Shown here: positions 43,150-51,875 of the stretch, one piece after another
How the letters are laid out: each line of letters begins with the position of its first letter
Numbering within the stretch: the stretch's first letter is position 1
Program-made: the position numbers and the translations under genes
The notes under the pieces: generated by a model
What the model saw: only the letters and a program-made list of their open reading frames with translations
The model's database searches: none
What the model was told of the DNA's origin: nothing
Assembly (NCBI GenBank): GCA_002337085.1
Contig: DDFH01000007.1
Location: 186,001-250,000, forward strand
Reading direction: 5' to 3'
Origin: Hyphomonadaceae bacterium UBA1933
Lineage (GTDB): Bacteria > Pseudomonadota > Alphaproteobacteria > Caulobacterales > Aquidulcibacteraceae
DNA: 64,000 bases

Positions 43150-45336
43150 TTAATCCTGACTACGTAAACGCTCTACCTCAATAAGGCTTGGCAGTGAACG
43201 CAAACTTGCAGCAATTACGTTTAAATGCTTGTTATCTGCAACTTCTATATCAACTAATAAATCGATAAAGTCTTCTTTACGATTTTCTGCACGTAAATTT
43301 GTAATATTGCCATCACAATTGGCAATAATTTTCCCAACTTCTGCGAAAACACCCTTTGTATTTTCACAAGTCAAGCGAAGACGACCAACCGCAAGCCCAT
43401 TTTTACGTGCTTCTTCATTCCACGCAAGGTCAATCCATAATTCTTCATTATCTTCATAATCAGCAAGTTTGTCACAATCGATAGTATGAACTTCTATACC
43501 TTTTTCGCCTTTTTGAATACCAACAATTCTCTCACCAGGTAAAGGTGAACAACATTCCATAAAGTGAATCGCAACCCCATCGGTTAAGCCATCACCCTTT
43601 AGGAAGTTACTACCATGTTCATTATCGATTGAGATTCTAGCTTCACCAAGCGCATTTTTACGAACAAACCCAGGTACTGCAGCTTCTGCAAGTGCAGTCC
43701 CTGTTAGTTTTCCGCGCCCCAAAGCCTCATGCAATTCTTCAATATTTCTGAATTTCAGTTTTTCACAAGCAACTTTCAGGTCAATATCATCTGGATTAAG
43801 CCCAAGGCGACGCAAAGCGTGGCCCGCAAGTTTTTTACCAAGCGTTGAAAATTCTTGCCGTTCAAATTCTCTAACAAGACGGCGAATACCAGAACGCGCC
43901 TTTCCTGTAATTGCCAATGATTCCCAATTCGGAGGCGGCTTACGAACATCTGAACGTAAAATTTCAACAATATCGCCACTTCTTAAAGGTGTTCTAAGTG
44001 GGGCGTTGATACCATTAATTTTTGCACCCACAATCGTATCACCAATTCCGGTATGAACAGCATAAGCGAAGTCAACCGATGTTGCGCCACGAGGCAATGC
44101 ATGAAGGTCGCCCTTTGGAGTAAACACAAAAACCTGATCTTGGAACATTTCCAATTTGGCATTTTCAAAGAAATCTTCAGGATCCCCACCATCTTCAAGA
44201 ATTGAGAATATATTTCGTAAAGCTTCAATAGGGTCTGCCGGTGAATTCTCATCAGGGTGATAACCATATGAATGGTTTTTATATTTCCAATGCGCAGCAA
44301 CCCCAAGTTCAGCGATTTTATCCATTTCTTCAGTTCGGATTTGAATCTCAAGGCGCATACCGCTACTGGTTACAATTGAAGTATGTAAAGATTGGTAACC
44401 ATTGGTTTTTGGAACGGAAATATAATCCTTGAACCGCCCTGGAACATAGCGCCAACGGGTATGAACTAATGCCAATGCTTTATAGCATTCTAACATTGTA
44501 TCGACGATAATTCTAAATCCATAAATATCAGAAATTTCATTGAAAGAGACTGATTTTTTATCAAGCTTTTTCCATATTGAAAACGGCCGTTTTTCGCGCC
44601 CAGAAACATCCGCATGCATATTACTTTCAGAAAGTAACAGATTAATTTTACGAACTACGTCTTCGGTCGATTGTGCATATTTTATACGATTGGCCTCAAG
44701 CTGTTCGTAAATTGCTTCGTATGCATCGGGATGAAGGTGCTGAAATGCCAAATCCTCAAGTTCTGATGCGAACTTATTTACACCAATCCGTCTTGCCAAA
44801 GGTGCATAAATATCAATTGTCTCACGCGCAATTCTTTGCCGTTTTTCTGGTTTTTTAATGAAATGCAACGTGCGCATATTATGCAAACGGTCTGCAAGTT
44901 TCACCAAAAGAACACGAATATCCTTTGAAAGCGCAAGCACAAATTTCTGTAAATTTTCCGCTTGTTTTGTGCGTTCGGCAGTAACTTCAAGTTGGGTAAG
45001 TTTGGTTACCCCGTGAACAAGCGTCGCAACTTCTTCACCAAAAAGCTCAGAAATTTCGTTAAATGTTGCTTCAGTGTCTTCAATGGTGTCATGCAGCAGG
45101 CCAGTAACAATAGCCGCCTCATCCATTTTTAATTGGGTAAGAATTCCTGCAACTTCAACAGGGTGGGCAAAATATGGGTCACCAGATGCCCTAAGTTGTG
45201 AACCATGCATTTTTGTGGCGTAAACATACGCACGATTAACCAAATCCTCGTTTATATTGGGATTATAGGCACGAATTAAATCTAATAATTCATACTGGCG
45301 TAAAATGCGCGTTTTCTTTTGTGGTTCTGCTAACAT
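43150..45336 (-). CDS. rsh: Bifunctional (p)ppGpp synthetase/hydrolase
   Basis: A 728-residue RelA/SpoT homologue that makes and destroys the alarmone (p)ppGpp. The hydrolase HD domain is intact (HPVEVAGIL, GLLHDTIED, LVKLADRLHNMRTL). The synthetase domain has IYGFRIIVDTMLECY, VPGRFKDYI and PKTNGYQSLHT. TGS (VFVFTPKGDLHALPRG) and C-terminal zinc/ACT regions follow. Both activities should be present. This is the only such gene seen here, as expected when one Rsh serves both roles. It starts 83 bases after rpoZ; this gap has an inverted repeat. Confidence 0.95.
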   Translation of the reverse strand: MLAEPQKKTRILRQYELLDLIRAYNPNINEDLVNRAYVYATKMHGSQLRASGDPYFAHPVEVAGILTQLKMDEAAIVTGLLHDTIEDTEATFNEISELFGEEVATLVHGVTKLTQLEVTAERTKQAENLQKFVLALSKDIRVLLVKLADRLHNMRTLHFIKKPEKRQRIARETIDIYAPLARRIGVNKFASELEDLAFQHLHPDAYEAIYEQLEANRIKYAQSTEDVVRKINLLLSESNMHADVSGREKRPFSIWKKLDKKSVSFNEISDIYGFRIIVDTMLECYKALALVHTRWRYVPGRFKDYISVPKTNGYQSLHTSIVTSSGMRLEIQIRTEEMDKIAELGVAAHWKYKNHSYGYHPDENSPADPIEALRNIFSILEDGGDPEDFFENAKLEMFQDQVFVFTPKGDLHALPRGATSVDFAYAVHTGIGDTIVGAKINGINAPLRTPLRSGDIVEILRSDVRKPPPNWESLAITGKARSGIRRLVREFERQEFSTLGKKLAGHALRRLGLNPDDIDLKVACEKLKFRNIEELHEALGRGKLTGTALAEAAVPGFVRKNALGEARISIDNEHGSNFLKGDGLTDGVAIHFMECCSPLPGERIVGIQKGEKGIEVHTIDCDKLADYEDNEELWIDLAWNEEARKNGLAVGRLRLTCENTKGVFAEVGKIIANCDGNITNLRAENRKEDFIDLLVDIEVADNKHLNVIAASLRSLPSLIEVERLRSQD

Positions 45337-45351
45337 CTAATAAAGATAGTA

Positions 45352-45397
45352 TAGGTGTAAAATTTGACAATTGTAAAATTGCCACTTTTCACACCTA
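45352..45397. promoter_or_regulatory. Inverted repeat between rpoZ and rsh
   Basis: TAGGTGT (45352-45358) and ACACCTA (45391-45397) are complementary and extend imperfectly inward through A/T bases, 16 bases before the rsh ATG. It may be a leader hairpin or attenuator between rpoZ and rsh; no T-run follows on the minus strand, so it is not a normal terminator. Confidence 0.35.
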
Positions 45398-45419
45398 ATA
45401 CAGAAAAATTACGCGAATA

Positions 45420-45773
45420 TTAATATGGGTCTTCGCGAACAGCTTCTTGCTCTTGCTGCAAAGCACGCAATACGTCATCTTCAGAAACGATAACAGGTGC
45501 TTCAAGCGCAAGCAAATCTGATTGCTCTTCTTCACGTACAGCCTGAGGACGATATTCACGAAGTGATGCAATCAAACCATCACGCAAATCAGGTGCTTCA
45601 ACCGCAGTTTCAGCAATTTCACGCAAAGCAACAACCGGATCTTTATCACGATCACGGTCAACAGCCAGTGGCGCACCACCAGAAATTTGACGCGCGCGGT
45701 GCGCGGCAAAAAGCACTAAAGAAAATCTATTAGGAACGCGTTCTACGCAATCCTCAACAGTTACACGAGCCAT
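45420..45773 (-). CDS. rpoZ: RNA polymerase omega subunit
   Basis: A 117-residue omega subunit that helps fold and hold beta-prime. The opening MARVTVEDCVERVPNRFSLV and the AAHRARQISGG helix are the standard core; the rest is an acidic, variable tail. It lies directly upstream of rsh, the typical alphaproteobacterial order. This is meaningful since omega carries a ppGpp-binding site in other Proteobacteria. Confidence 0.96.
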   Translation of the reverse strand: MARVTVEDCVERVPNRFSLVLFAAHRARQISGGAPLAVDRDRDKDPVVALREIAETAVEAPDLRDGLIASLREYRPQAVREEEQSDLLALEAPVIVSEDDVLRALQQEQEAVREDPY

Positions 45774-45829
45774 TTTTATTCCCTGCAGGTTTTATTGAAT
45801 TCGCCTGATACACAATTGTTTCATAATTC

Positions 45830-46375
45830 TCAAGCATTAACAACAGGTTTAGCCAAAATATGTTTACCGCTAAAAATTAATGAGGCAATCATTTCAACCA
45901 ATGAAGCGCCACTTATAGGATGGATCCAACTGGGCGCAACCTCACTTAAGGGTAAAATCACGAAATCACGGACTTCCATACGTGGGTGCGGGATTGTAAG
46001 GTCTTTTTCATTCAAAACCAAATCATCAATTGCGATTATATCAAGATCGACAGTACGCGCCGCCCAGCGATTTTGCTTATCACGAACCCTTCCATATTTT
46101 ATTTCAATTTGCCGCAATTTTTCAAGAATATCTTTTGGGCTAAGGCCAGTTTCAATTGCAATTACACAATTTAAATAATCAGGAGAATCATTTCCCTCTG
46201 GCCACGCAGGTGAAACATAAAGGCTAGAAGATTTCTTAAGATATGCAAATTTAGAGATATCTTCAATCGCTGCCTCAATAACCTCTGCCCTATCTAAATC
46301 TCCGAAACCAAGATTAGAGCCTAAACCAATTAAAGCTGTTTTTGTCACATTGCCCATGAGTCTATCTATTGTCAT
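45830..46375 (-). CDS. folK: 6-hydroxymethyl-7,8-dihydropterin pyrophosphokinase
   Basis: A 181-residue folate-pathway kinase that transfers pyrophosphate from ATP to hydroxymethyldihydropterin. It shows ALIGLGSNLG, and the signature RWAARTVDLDIIAIDD with two magnesium aspartates, then IPHPRMEVRDFVILPL. A second ATG at 46357 (MGNVTK) would give a more usual N-terminus; neither has a clear ribosome-binding site. It is the first gene of the run leading to rpoZ and rsh, divergent from the uracil-DNA glycosylase across only 28 bases. Confidence 0.93.
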   Translation of the reverse strand: MTIDRLMGNVTKTALIGLGSNLGFGDLDRAEVIEAAIEDISKFAYLKKSSSLYVSPAWPEGNDSPDYLNCVIAIETGLSPKDILEKLRQIEIKYGRVRDKQNRWAARTVDLDIIAIDDLVLNEKDLTIPHPRMEVRDFVILPLSEVAPSWIHPISGASLVEMIASLIFSGKHILAKPVVNA

Positions 46376-46403
46376 GCTGAAACATAATCAATATTAGATT
46401 CTG

Positions 46404-47027
46404 ATGATTTTAAAAGAAGCACCGAAAAATTGTAATTTTTGTCCGCGACTTGTCGCATACCGTGATAAAAACGCAAGAGAAAACCCTGACTGGTTTAATG
46501 GTCCCGCACCGAGTTTCGGTGATGAAGACGCATCGCTTTTGGTAATTGGACTTGCCCCCGGAAGAACCGGCGCAAACCGCACAGGGCGGCCGTTTACGGG
46601 CGATTATGCGGGACAATTGCTTTATGATACTTTGAAGAAATTTGGATATATGCATGGTGAATATCGCGCTGATCTAAACGATGGAATCATATTAAAAGAC
46701 GCAATGATTACAAATGCAGTGCGCTGTGCACCGCCTGAAAACAAACCGACAACTGATGAAATTAAGATGTGCAACGATTTTTTGAAAGCCAGAATTGCTG
46801 CAATGAAAAACCTTAAAACCATTATTTGTCTTGGCTTGGTATCACATGACGCAACATTAAAGGCACTTGGATATAAAAAGAGCCAATTTAAGTTTGGTCA
46901 CGCAGCAGTTCATCAATTAAACGAGATAAAACTTATCGATTCTTATCATTGCTCTCGTTATAATACACAAACTAATCGTTTAACCACACAAATGTTCGAA
47001 GATGTCTTTGCAATTGCAAAAAATTAA
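46404..47027 (+). CDS. Family 5 (UdgB-type) uracil-DNA glycosylase
   Basis: A 207-residue iron-sulfur uracil-DNA glycosylase of the family 5/UdgB group, which removes uracil and some other deaminated bases from DNA. Cysteines in NCNFCPRL and VRCAPPENKPT are cluster ligands. The active-site motif is GLAPGRTGANRTGRPFTGD, and the second motif is YHCSRYNTQTNRLT, the serine-histidine-rich signature of UdgB. It starts at ATG 46404, immediately divergent from folK. It ends at a terminator shared with the convergent acetate transporter gene. Confidence 0.9.
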   Translation: MILKEAPKNCNFCPRLVAYRDKNARENPDWFNGPAPSFGDEDASLLVIGLAPGRTGANRTGRPFTGDYAGQLLYDTLKKFGYMHGEYRADLNDGIILKDAMITNAVRCAPPENKPTTDEIKMCNDFLKARIAAMKNLKTIICLGLVSHDATLKALGYKKSQFKFGHAAVHQLNEIKLIDSYHCSRYNTQTNRLTTQMFEDVFAIAKN

Positions 47028-47052
47028 AGCCCCGCAAAGTGGCTGCGGGGCT
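47028..47052. terminator. Terminator between the uracil glycosylase and the acetate transporter
   Basis: AGCCCCGC (47028-47035) pairs with GCGGGGCT (47045-47052) around a 9-base loop. The T-rich tract is on the minus-strand side (TTTAATTTTTT), so it mainly ends the acetate transporter transcript, and it probably works weakly for the glycosylase too. Confidence 0.75.
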
Positions 47053-47074
47053 GTATGGATTTTACATATTTAAA

Positions 47075-47737
47075 TTAGCTCTTCTTTATAAAGCCGAATG
47101 GTTTACCAAGCGGCAAAATTTGGCGACCAAAAAATTGGTTTAAGAAGATTGCACCTGCCGCATAAAAACCAAGTAATGAAATACCAAGTTCTGAATATGC
47201 AGCAAGAGTGTGGAAAAATTCTTTATGAAAACCAACCAAAGAAAAACCAAGTGACGGTAACAATACGTTAATAAGAACCAAAATTGCCGCAAATATTTTA
47301 TTCGCCTCAAAGGCAGCAATCATAATAAACACTGAAAAGAAGAAATAACCAAAACAGGCATAGCCAAGCTGTGCAGGGTCTGCCTTTGTTGGGTCAACAA
47401 TACCGAACCATCCCAAAGAAATAGACCAATGTAACGCAACTGCGGCCCAAAATAGCCCATATGCGCCAAGTACTATTGAGCCAAAATAATTATTCTTCTT
47501 AAAATCAACTGTAGAAGCCCAAATTTGTGCCGCAGAGCCAAGAAATAATGCCCATGGAATTAGGAATGTTGTTCCAGTAGTCAATCCTAGTTTCTGACTT
47601 GCCGCAACAAATGTAACAATTGCAAGACCAAACACACCCAAAGCAGTTGGATCGGACATCATAATCTTGGTTTCAGTGATAATTTTTGTTTCTGTAATAT
47701 TTGATTGGTTAATCGGGTTCTGAATAGTCATAGTCAC
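47075..47737 (-). CDS. satP: Acetate/succinate uptake transporter (GPR1/FUN34/YaaH family)
   Basis: A 220-residue protein with six hydrophobic helices of the YaaH/SatP family, which imports acetate and similar short acids with protons. The hallmark is the early SDPTALGVFGLAIVTFVAAS, a variant of the family's NPxPLGL box, ahead of helix 1. AAAGGTAG sits about 8 bases before the ATG. Acetate imported here could feed acetyl-CoA metabolism; no acs gene is in the window. The region upstream has a GC-rich block unusual for this genome. Confidence 0.9.
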   Translation of the reverse strand: MTMTIQNPINQSNITETKIITETKIMMSDPTALGVFGLAIVTFVAASQKLGLTTGTTFLIPWALFLGSAAQIWASTVDFKKNNYFGSIVLGAYGLFWAAVALHWSISLGWFGIVDPTKADPAQLGYACFGYFFFSVFIMIAAFEANKIFAAILVLINVLLPSLGFSLVGFHKEFFHTLAAYSELGISLLGFYAAGAIFLNQFFGRQILPLGKPFGFIKKS

Positions 47738-47912
47738 TACCTTTTTACTGAAATTATTTTTATTAAGAGCGTTTGACTTTTAATCCTTGGGCGCTCCTCC
47801 CGCGGGCGTATTTCCATGGGTAAAAAGTAATGACAATTAGACCTAAGTCGTTTTTAGACTTTAGATATGCATTTTTTCATGAGGCGCTAATTTTTATAGA
47901 AATAAATACAAA

Positions 47913-47940
47913 AAAAGGCGGCAAATATATGCCGCCTTTT
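47913..47940 (-). terminator. Terminator after the propionyl-CoA carboxylase gene
   Basis: AAAAGGCGGCA (47913-47923) pairs with TGCCGCCTTTT (47930-47940) around AATATA. On the minus strand the stem runs into seven T. It lies 21 bases after the stop codon of the carboxylase gene. Confidence 0.9.
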
Positions 47941-47961
47941 AAATCAATATTTATAATGAAC

Positions 47962-49992
47962 TTAATCAAGCTCAATCATTACTTCATCTGCTGCAATTGC
48001 AGCACCAGCAGAGGTCTTGATTGTCTTAATTGTACCATCACGTTCGGCGCGAATAATGTTTTGCATTTTCATTGCCTCAATGATTGCAACAGCCTGACCG
48101 GATTTAACAGCATCACCAACTGCAACGTCAATTGAAACCACAAGACCAGGCATAGGCGAAATTACAAGACCAGAAGTATCAGGCGCTTCTTTTTCAGGAA
48201 GCATTGCATGTAATTCAGCCATTCTAGGAGTAGCAACAATTACAGTTTCCGTAATACCGCGATAATGGAATTTGAACCCTTGTGGTAAATCTTCAAAATT
48301 AATTGTGAAAGCCTCATTATCATAAAGACCAGAAGCATTTGCAAATCCACGAATTACTTTTTCACCCGCTTTGAAATTAGACTTAATTTCAAGTGTGCTA
48401 CCATCATCATATGTAATCACTGCACCTTCTGCATTAGGTTCAACGTGAACTTGATGATAATCGCCATCAATTGCCACAGCCCAATCTTTACGTGCTGGGC
48501 GGGTTGAAACCGCAAGAGAATGCAACGCAACATCCGTTGACATTTCTTTTTTACGCTTTTGTGTATGAACAAGCGCCGCAATGCCAGTAAATAATTTAGC
48601 TGTTTTATTCGTAAGCGGAACGCCTTGGAATCCATCCTTAAATTCTTTACCAATATAAGCAGTGGTAATATCACCCGAACGGAACAAATCTTGTCCCATA
48701 ATCGCGGAAACGAATGGTGTATTCGATTGAATGCCTTTAATTGCAAATTCATCAAGTGCAATAAGTGATGTTTCAATCGCGCTGAGGCGATCCTTATTCC
48801 AACAAATAAGTTTTGCAATCATTGGGTCATAGTGCATTGAAATTTCATCACCTTCACGTACACCAGAATCCACACGAACTTTACCACCCAACAATTCACC
48901 TTCAATAGGTTGTTTATATGTACGAAGACGGCCAATAGATGGTAAGAAGCCACGATATGGATCTTCGGCATAAACGCGAGATTCCATTGCCCAACCATTG
49001 ATTTTCAAATCTTCTTGTTTGAATGACAATGCCTCACCGTATGCAACGCGTATCATCTGCTCAACCAAATCAAGACCAGTAATCATTTCAGTAACTGGGT
49101 GTTCCACCTGAAGGCGCGTATTCATTTCAAGGAAGTAGAAAGATTTATCGACACCTGAGGCAACGAATTCAACCGTACCAGCGGAATCGTAATTAACTGC
49201 TTTGGCAAGTGCTACCGCCTGTTCACCCATTTTTTTGCGTGTTACTTCATCAAGTAATGGTGATGGCGCTTCTTCAATAACTTTTTGGTTGCGGCGTTGA
49301 ATTGAACACTCGCGTTCGAATAAATAAACAACATTGCCGTGTTTATCACCAAGAATTTGAATTTCGATGTGACGCGGCGCGGTAATGAATTTTTCAATGA
49401 AAATACGATCATCACCGAATGCACCAATTGCCTCTGCCTTAACAGCGGGGAAGCCCTCTAAAACCTCTTGGTCATTATATGCGATGCGAATACCTTTACC
49501 GCCACCACCAGCAGAAGCCTTAATCATCACGGGATAACCAATATCTTTAGAAATTTCCAAAGCGTGTTCAGTATCGCGAATTTCGCCAATAAAACCAGGA
49601 ACGCATGAAACACCTGCTGCCTGTGCAGCTTTTTTAGATTCAATCTTATCGCCCATTGCGCCAATCGCATAAGGGTTCGGGCCAATGAATACGATGCCTT
49701 CATCTTTAAGACGCTGTGCAAAACCTTGGTTCTCTGACAAGAAGCCAAAGCCTGGGTGAACCGCTTCTGCACCAGTTTCTTTGCAAGCGGCAACGATTTT
49801 ATCGGCAACCAAATAAGATTGTGCCGCAGGGCTAGGACCGATGTGAACTTTTTCATCCGCCATTTCAACAGCCAAAGAACCGGCATCTGCATCAGAATAA
49901 ACAACAACTGTTTTAATGCCCATTCTGCGTGCGGTTTTAATTACCCGAACCGCAATTTCACCACGGTTGGCAATAAGAATTTTGTTAAACAT
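47962..49992 (-). CDS. pccA: Propionyl-CoA carboxylase alpha subunit (biotin carboxylase + BCCP)
   Basis: A 676-residue biotin-dependent carboxylase subunit. The biotin carboxylase domain begins FNKILIANRGEIAVRVIKTA and shows the ATP loop KASAGGGGKGIRI and FLEMNTRLQVEHPVTE. The linker/BT domain contains PYRGFLPSIGRL. The last 70 residues are a biotinyl domain with the acceptor lysine in EAMKMQN. The size and the YRGFLPS block fit propionyl-CoA carboxylase (to methylmalonyl-CoA) more than methylcrotonyl- or acetyl-CoA carboxylase, though the substrate is set by the beta subunit, which is not in the window. Two adjacent ATGs are possible. Confidence 0.88.
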   Translation of the reverse strand: MFNKILIANRGEIAVRVIKTARRMGIKTVVVYSDADAGSLAVEMADEKVHIGPSPAAQSYLVADKIVAACKETGAEAVHPGFGFLSENQGFAQRLKDEGIVFIGPNPYAIGAMGDKIESKKAAQAAGVSCVPGFIGEIRDTEHALEISKDIGYPVMIKASAGGGGKGIRIAYNDQEVLEGFPAVKAEAIGAFGDDRIFIEKFITAPRHIEIQILGDKHGNVVYLFERECSIQRRNQKVIEEAPSPLLDEVTRKKMGEQAVALAKAVNYDSAGTVEFVASGVDKSFYFLEMNTRLQVEHPVTEMITGLDLVEQMIRVAYGEALSFKQEDLKINGWAMESRVYAEDPYRGFLPSIGRLRTYKQPIEGELLGGKVRVDSGVREGDEISMHYDPMIAKLICWNKDRLSAIETSLIALDEFAIKGIQSNTPFVSAIMGQDLFRSGDITTAYIGKEFKDGFQGVPLTNKTAKLFTGIAALVHTQKRKKEMSTDVALHSLAVSTRPARKDWAVAIDGDYHQVHVEPNAEGAVITYDDGSTLEIKSNFKAGEKVIRGFANASGLYDNEAFTINFEDLPQGFKFHYRGITETVIVATPRMAELHAMLPEKEAPDTSGLVISPMPGLVVSIDVAVGDAVKSGQAVAIIEAMKMQNIIRAERDGTIKTIKTSAGAAIAADEVMIELD

Positions 49993-50092
49993 CAAATATC
50001 CCCAGAATTATTACACTTAGTTATACAAGTGATACTGCAACAACCACCATATACAAGCGGGTTTTTAGCATGTCCATTGGTCAAAAGTCTAA

Positions 50093-50608
50093 TTATTTTT
50101 TCTCAAATTCTTTTGAAAGATGTTTTTTAATTACGCTCTCTACCCACTCATGCTCCATAATCCTTGCCCTGCCAACCACGGTAACTAAAAACGCTGTCGA
50201 CCACCCAACAAGGACAAGACCATTAACAGATTCAATTGCGCCAACAACGCGCCATTGTTTTGGTAAAAATAAATCGCCATAACCAAGCGCAATAAAATTC
50301 TCAATTGAAAAATAAAGCGCCTCTTCAATATCGTGAAAAACACCAAATCCCCAGTGATAAACAATGGCATAAATCCATATTTCAATGCTGTGTGCTGCAA
50401 AAATTCCCATTACAACAAATAATATTGTTATCACTTCTTTTAATGGGTGTGCCACCATTTGATTGGCTTCATGACGCCATTCTCTTGCCCTTAAAATAAA
50501 GGTTAAAATAGACAAGGCTGTCAAATGTATAATTACAGTAGTCACAATCAGTATTGTTGCAATTAACAAATTTAAACCAAAATGTGAAATAATATTGTTA
50601 TCATACAT
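50093..50608 (-). CDS. Two-pore-helix ion channel protein (K+-channel-like)
   Basis: A 171-residue membrane protein. There are hydrophobic helices near residues 10-37 and 57-80, then a pore region YFSIENFIALGYGDLF with the GYGD selectivity-filter pattern, then a last helix near 125-148 (GLVLVGWSTAFLVTVVG). The filter is ALGYGD instead of TxGYGD. The C-terminal tail is short and basic and has no RCK domain. It is best described as a member of the bacterial Ion_trans_2-like family; potassium as the ion is inferred from GYG. Confidence 0.78.
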   Translation of the reverse strand: MYDNNIISHFGLNLLIATILIVTTVIIHLTALSILTFILRAREWRHEANQMVAHPLKEVITILFVVMGIFAAHSIEIWIYAIVYHWGFGVFHDIEEALYFSIENFIALGYGDLFLPKQWRVVGAIESVNGLVLVGWSTAFLVTVVGRARIMEHEWVESVIKKHLSKEFEKK

Positions 50609-50712
50609 TATAACGACCCACTGAAATTTAACTTTTTAAAGTTAGTACTTTAAAATTAAGAATATTAAGCTGAATATGTTGCTTAGCAGACAATAACTAA
50701 AGGTGCATTAAA

Positions 50713-51804
50713 TTGAAAAATTATTTATCTAAAATAATTGCATTCTGTAAAAGACACAGATTTAGCTGCGCAATTATCGCCGCTATAAGCCTTATTGGTG
50801 CGGGTGCCGCCGTCGCACAAAGCATGTGGCTTGGTAATTATAAAACAAAAGTTATTAATCAAGCATACTTCCCTACGAAAACCTGCATCAATATGGCAGG
50901 CGGATTAGAGGCACCAATTGAAGGTGAATGGGGCTTTAAATTTCAAAAAGATGATTTTTCTAATATAAAAAATAAAGGGTTTGATACCGTTAGGATCCCA
51001 ATTGATTGGTCGAGCCGGGCAGCAAAACAAGAACCATACCAAATTGATAATAATTTTTTTAAACGCGTTGATGAAATCATTAACTGGGGCCTTGATCAAA
51101 AACTAAATATAATAATCAACGTCCATAATTATGATGAAATTTATCGTGCACCAGATGAAAACGTGGGGCGCCTTGTAGCAATATGGTCACAAATTGCTAA
51201 TCACTATAAAGATGCCCCGCAAAACTTGATGTTTGAAATTATAAACGAACCGCGTGATGCATTTTCTGGCGATAAAATGAATCAAGCACAATATCGTTCG
51301 CTTTTAGAAATTAGAAAAACAAATCCGACGCGCACAGTTATATTTAGTGGCGATAATTGGGGGACAATTGGCGGAATGTATAACCTTAACATTCCAAACG
51401 ACCCATATATTGTGGCAACTGTTCATCATTATTTACCATTTGAATTCACACATCAAGGTGCAGAATGGCTAGGGGCACAAGCACCGCCAATGGGGCGGGA
51501 TTTCCCAATCGGAAGCGATAAAAAAGATCTTCATAATTACGTTCAAAAAATCGCACAATGGCGCACCCATCTTGGCATTCCAGTATTTGTTGGCGAGTAC
51601 GGTACAAGTGAATCAGTTCCACGTCATCTTCGTGCACGTTGGGCGGGTGAAGTAACACGTGAATTGCAAATGGCACAAATCCCTGCATGTTATTTTAATT
51701 ATAATGCGGGCTTCGGCATATATGACAGAAAATCAGGTTGGGACAAATTAATTTTAGACAGCATAATAAACACGCCACAAGATGGCCTAGAATTGCGGCG
51801 ATAA
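50713..51804 (+). CDS. GH5-family endoglucanase
   Basis: A 363-residue glycoside hydrolase family 5 protein. The acid/base glutamate is in FEIINEPRDA (about residue 179) and the nucleophile glutamate in FVGEYGTSE (about 295); GFDTVRIPIDW and NVHNYDE are also typical. The N-terminus is a basic stretch followed by a hydrophobic signal (IIAAISLIGAGAAVA), so it is exported or anchored. The start is TTG at 50713; AAAGG upstream is rather distant. Sphingomonads and acetic-acid bacteria carry such genes for exopolysaccharide or cellulose work; no synthase is nearby. Confidence 0.88.
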   Translation: MKNYLSKIIAFCKRHRFSCAIIAAISLIGAGAAVAQSMWLGNYKTKVINQAYFPTKTCINMAGGLEAPIEGEWGFKFQKDDFSNIKNKGFDTVRIPIDWSSRAAKQEPYQIDNNFFKRVDEIINWGLDQKLNIIINVHNYDEIYRAPDENVGRLVAIWSQIANHYKDAPQNLMFEIINEPRDAFSGDKMNQAQYRSLLEIRKTNPTRTVIFSGDNWGTIGGMYNLNIPNDPYIVATVHHYLPFEFTHQGAEWLGAQAPPMGRDFPIGSDKKDLHNYVQKIAQWRTHLGIPVFVGEYGTSESVPRHLRARWAGEVTRELQMAQIPACYFNYNAGFGIYDRKSGWDKLILDSIINTPQDGLELRR

Positions 51805-51875
51805 TAAATTTATCATAATACGGCTTGTAAAAAATAAAGACCTAATACAATCTCAAAAGAAAATGGGATTTGATT

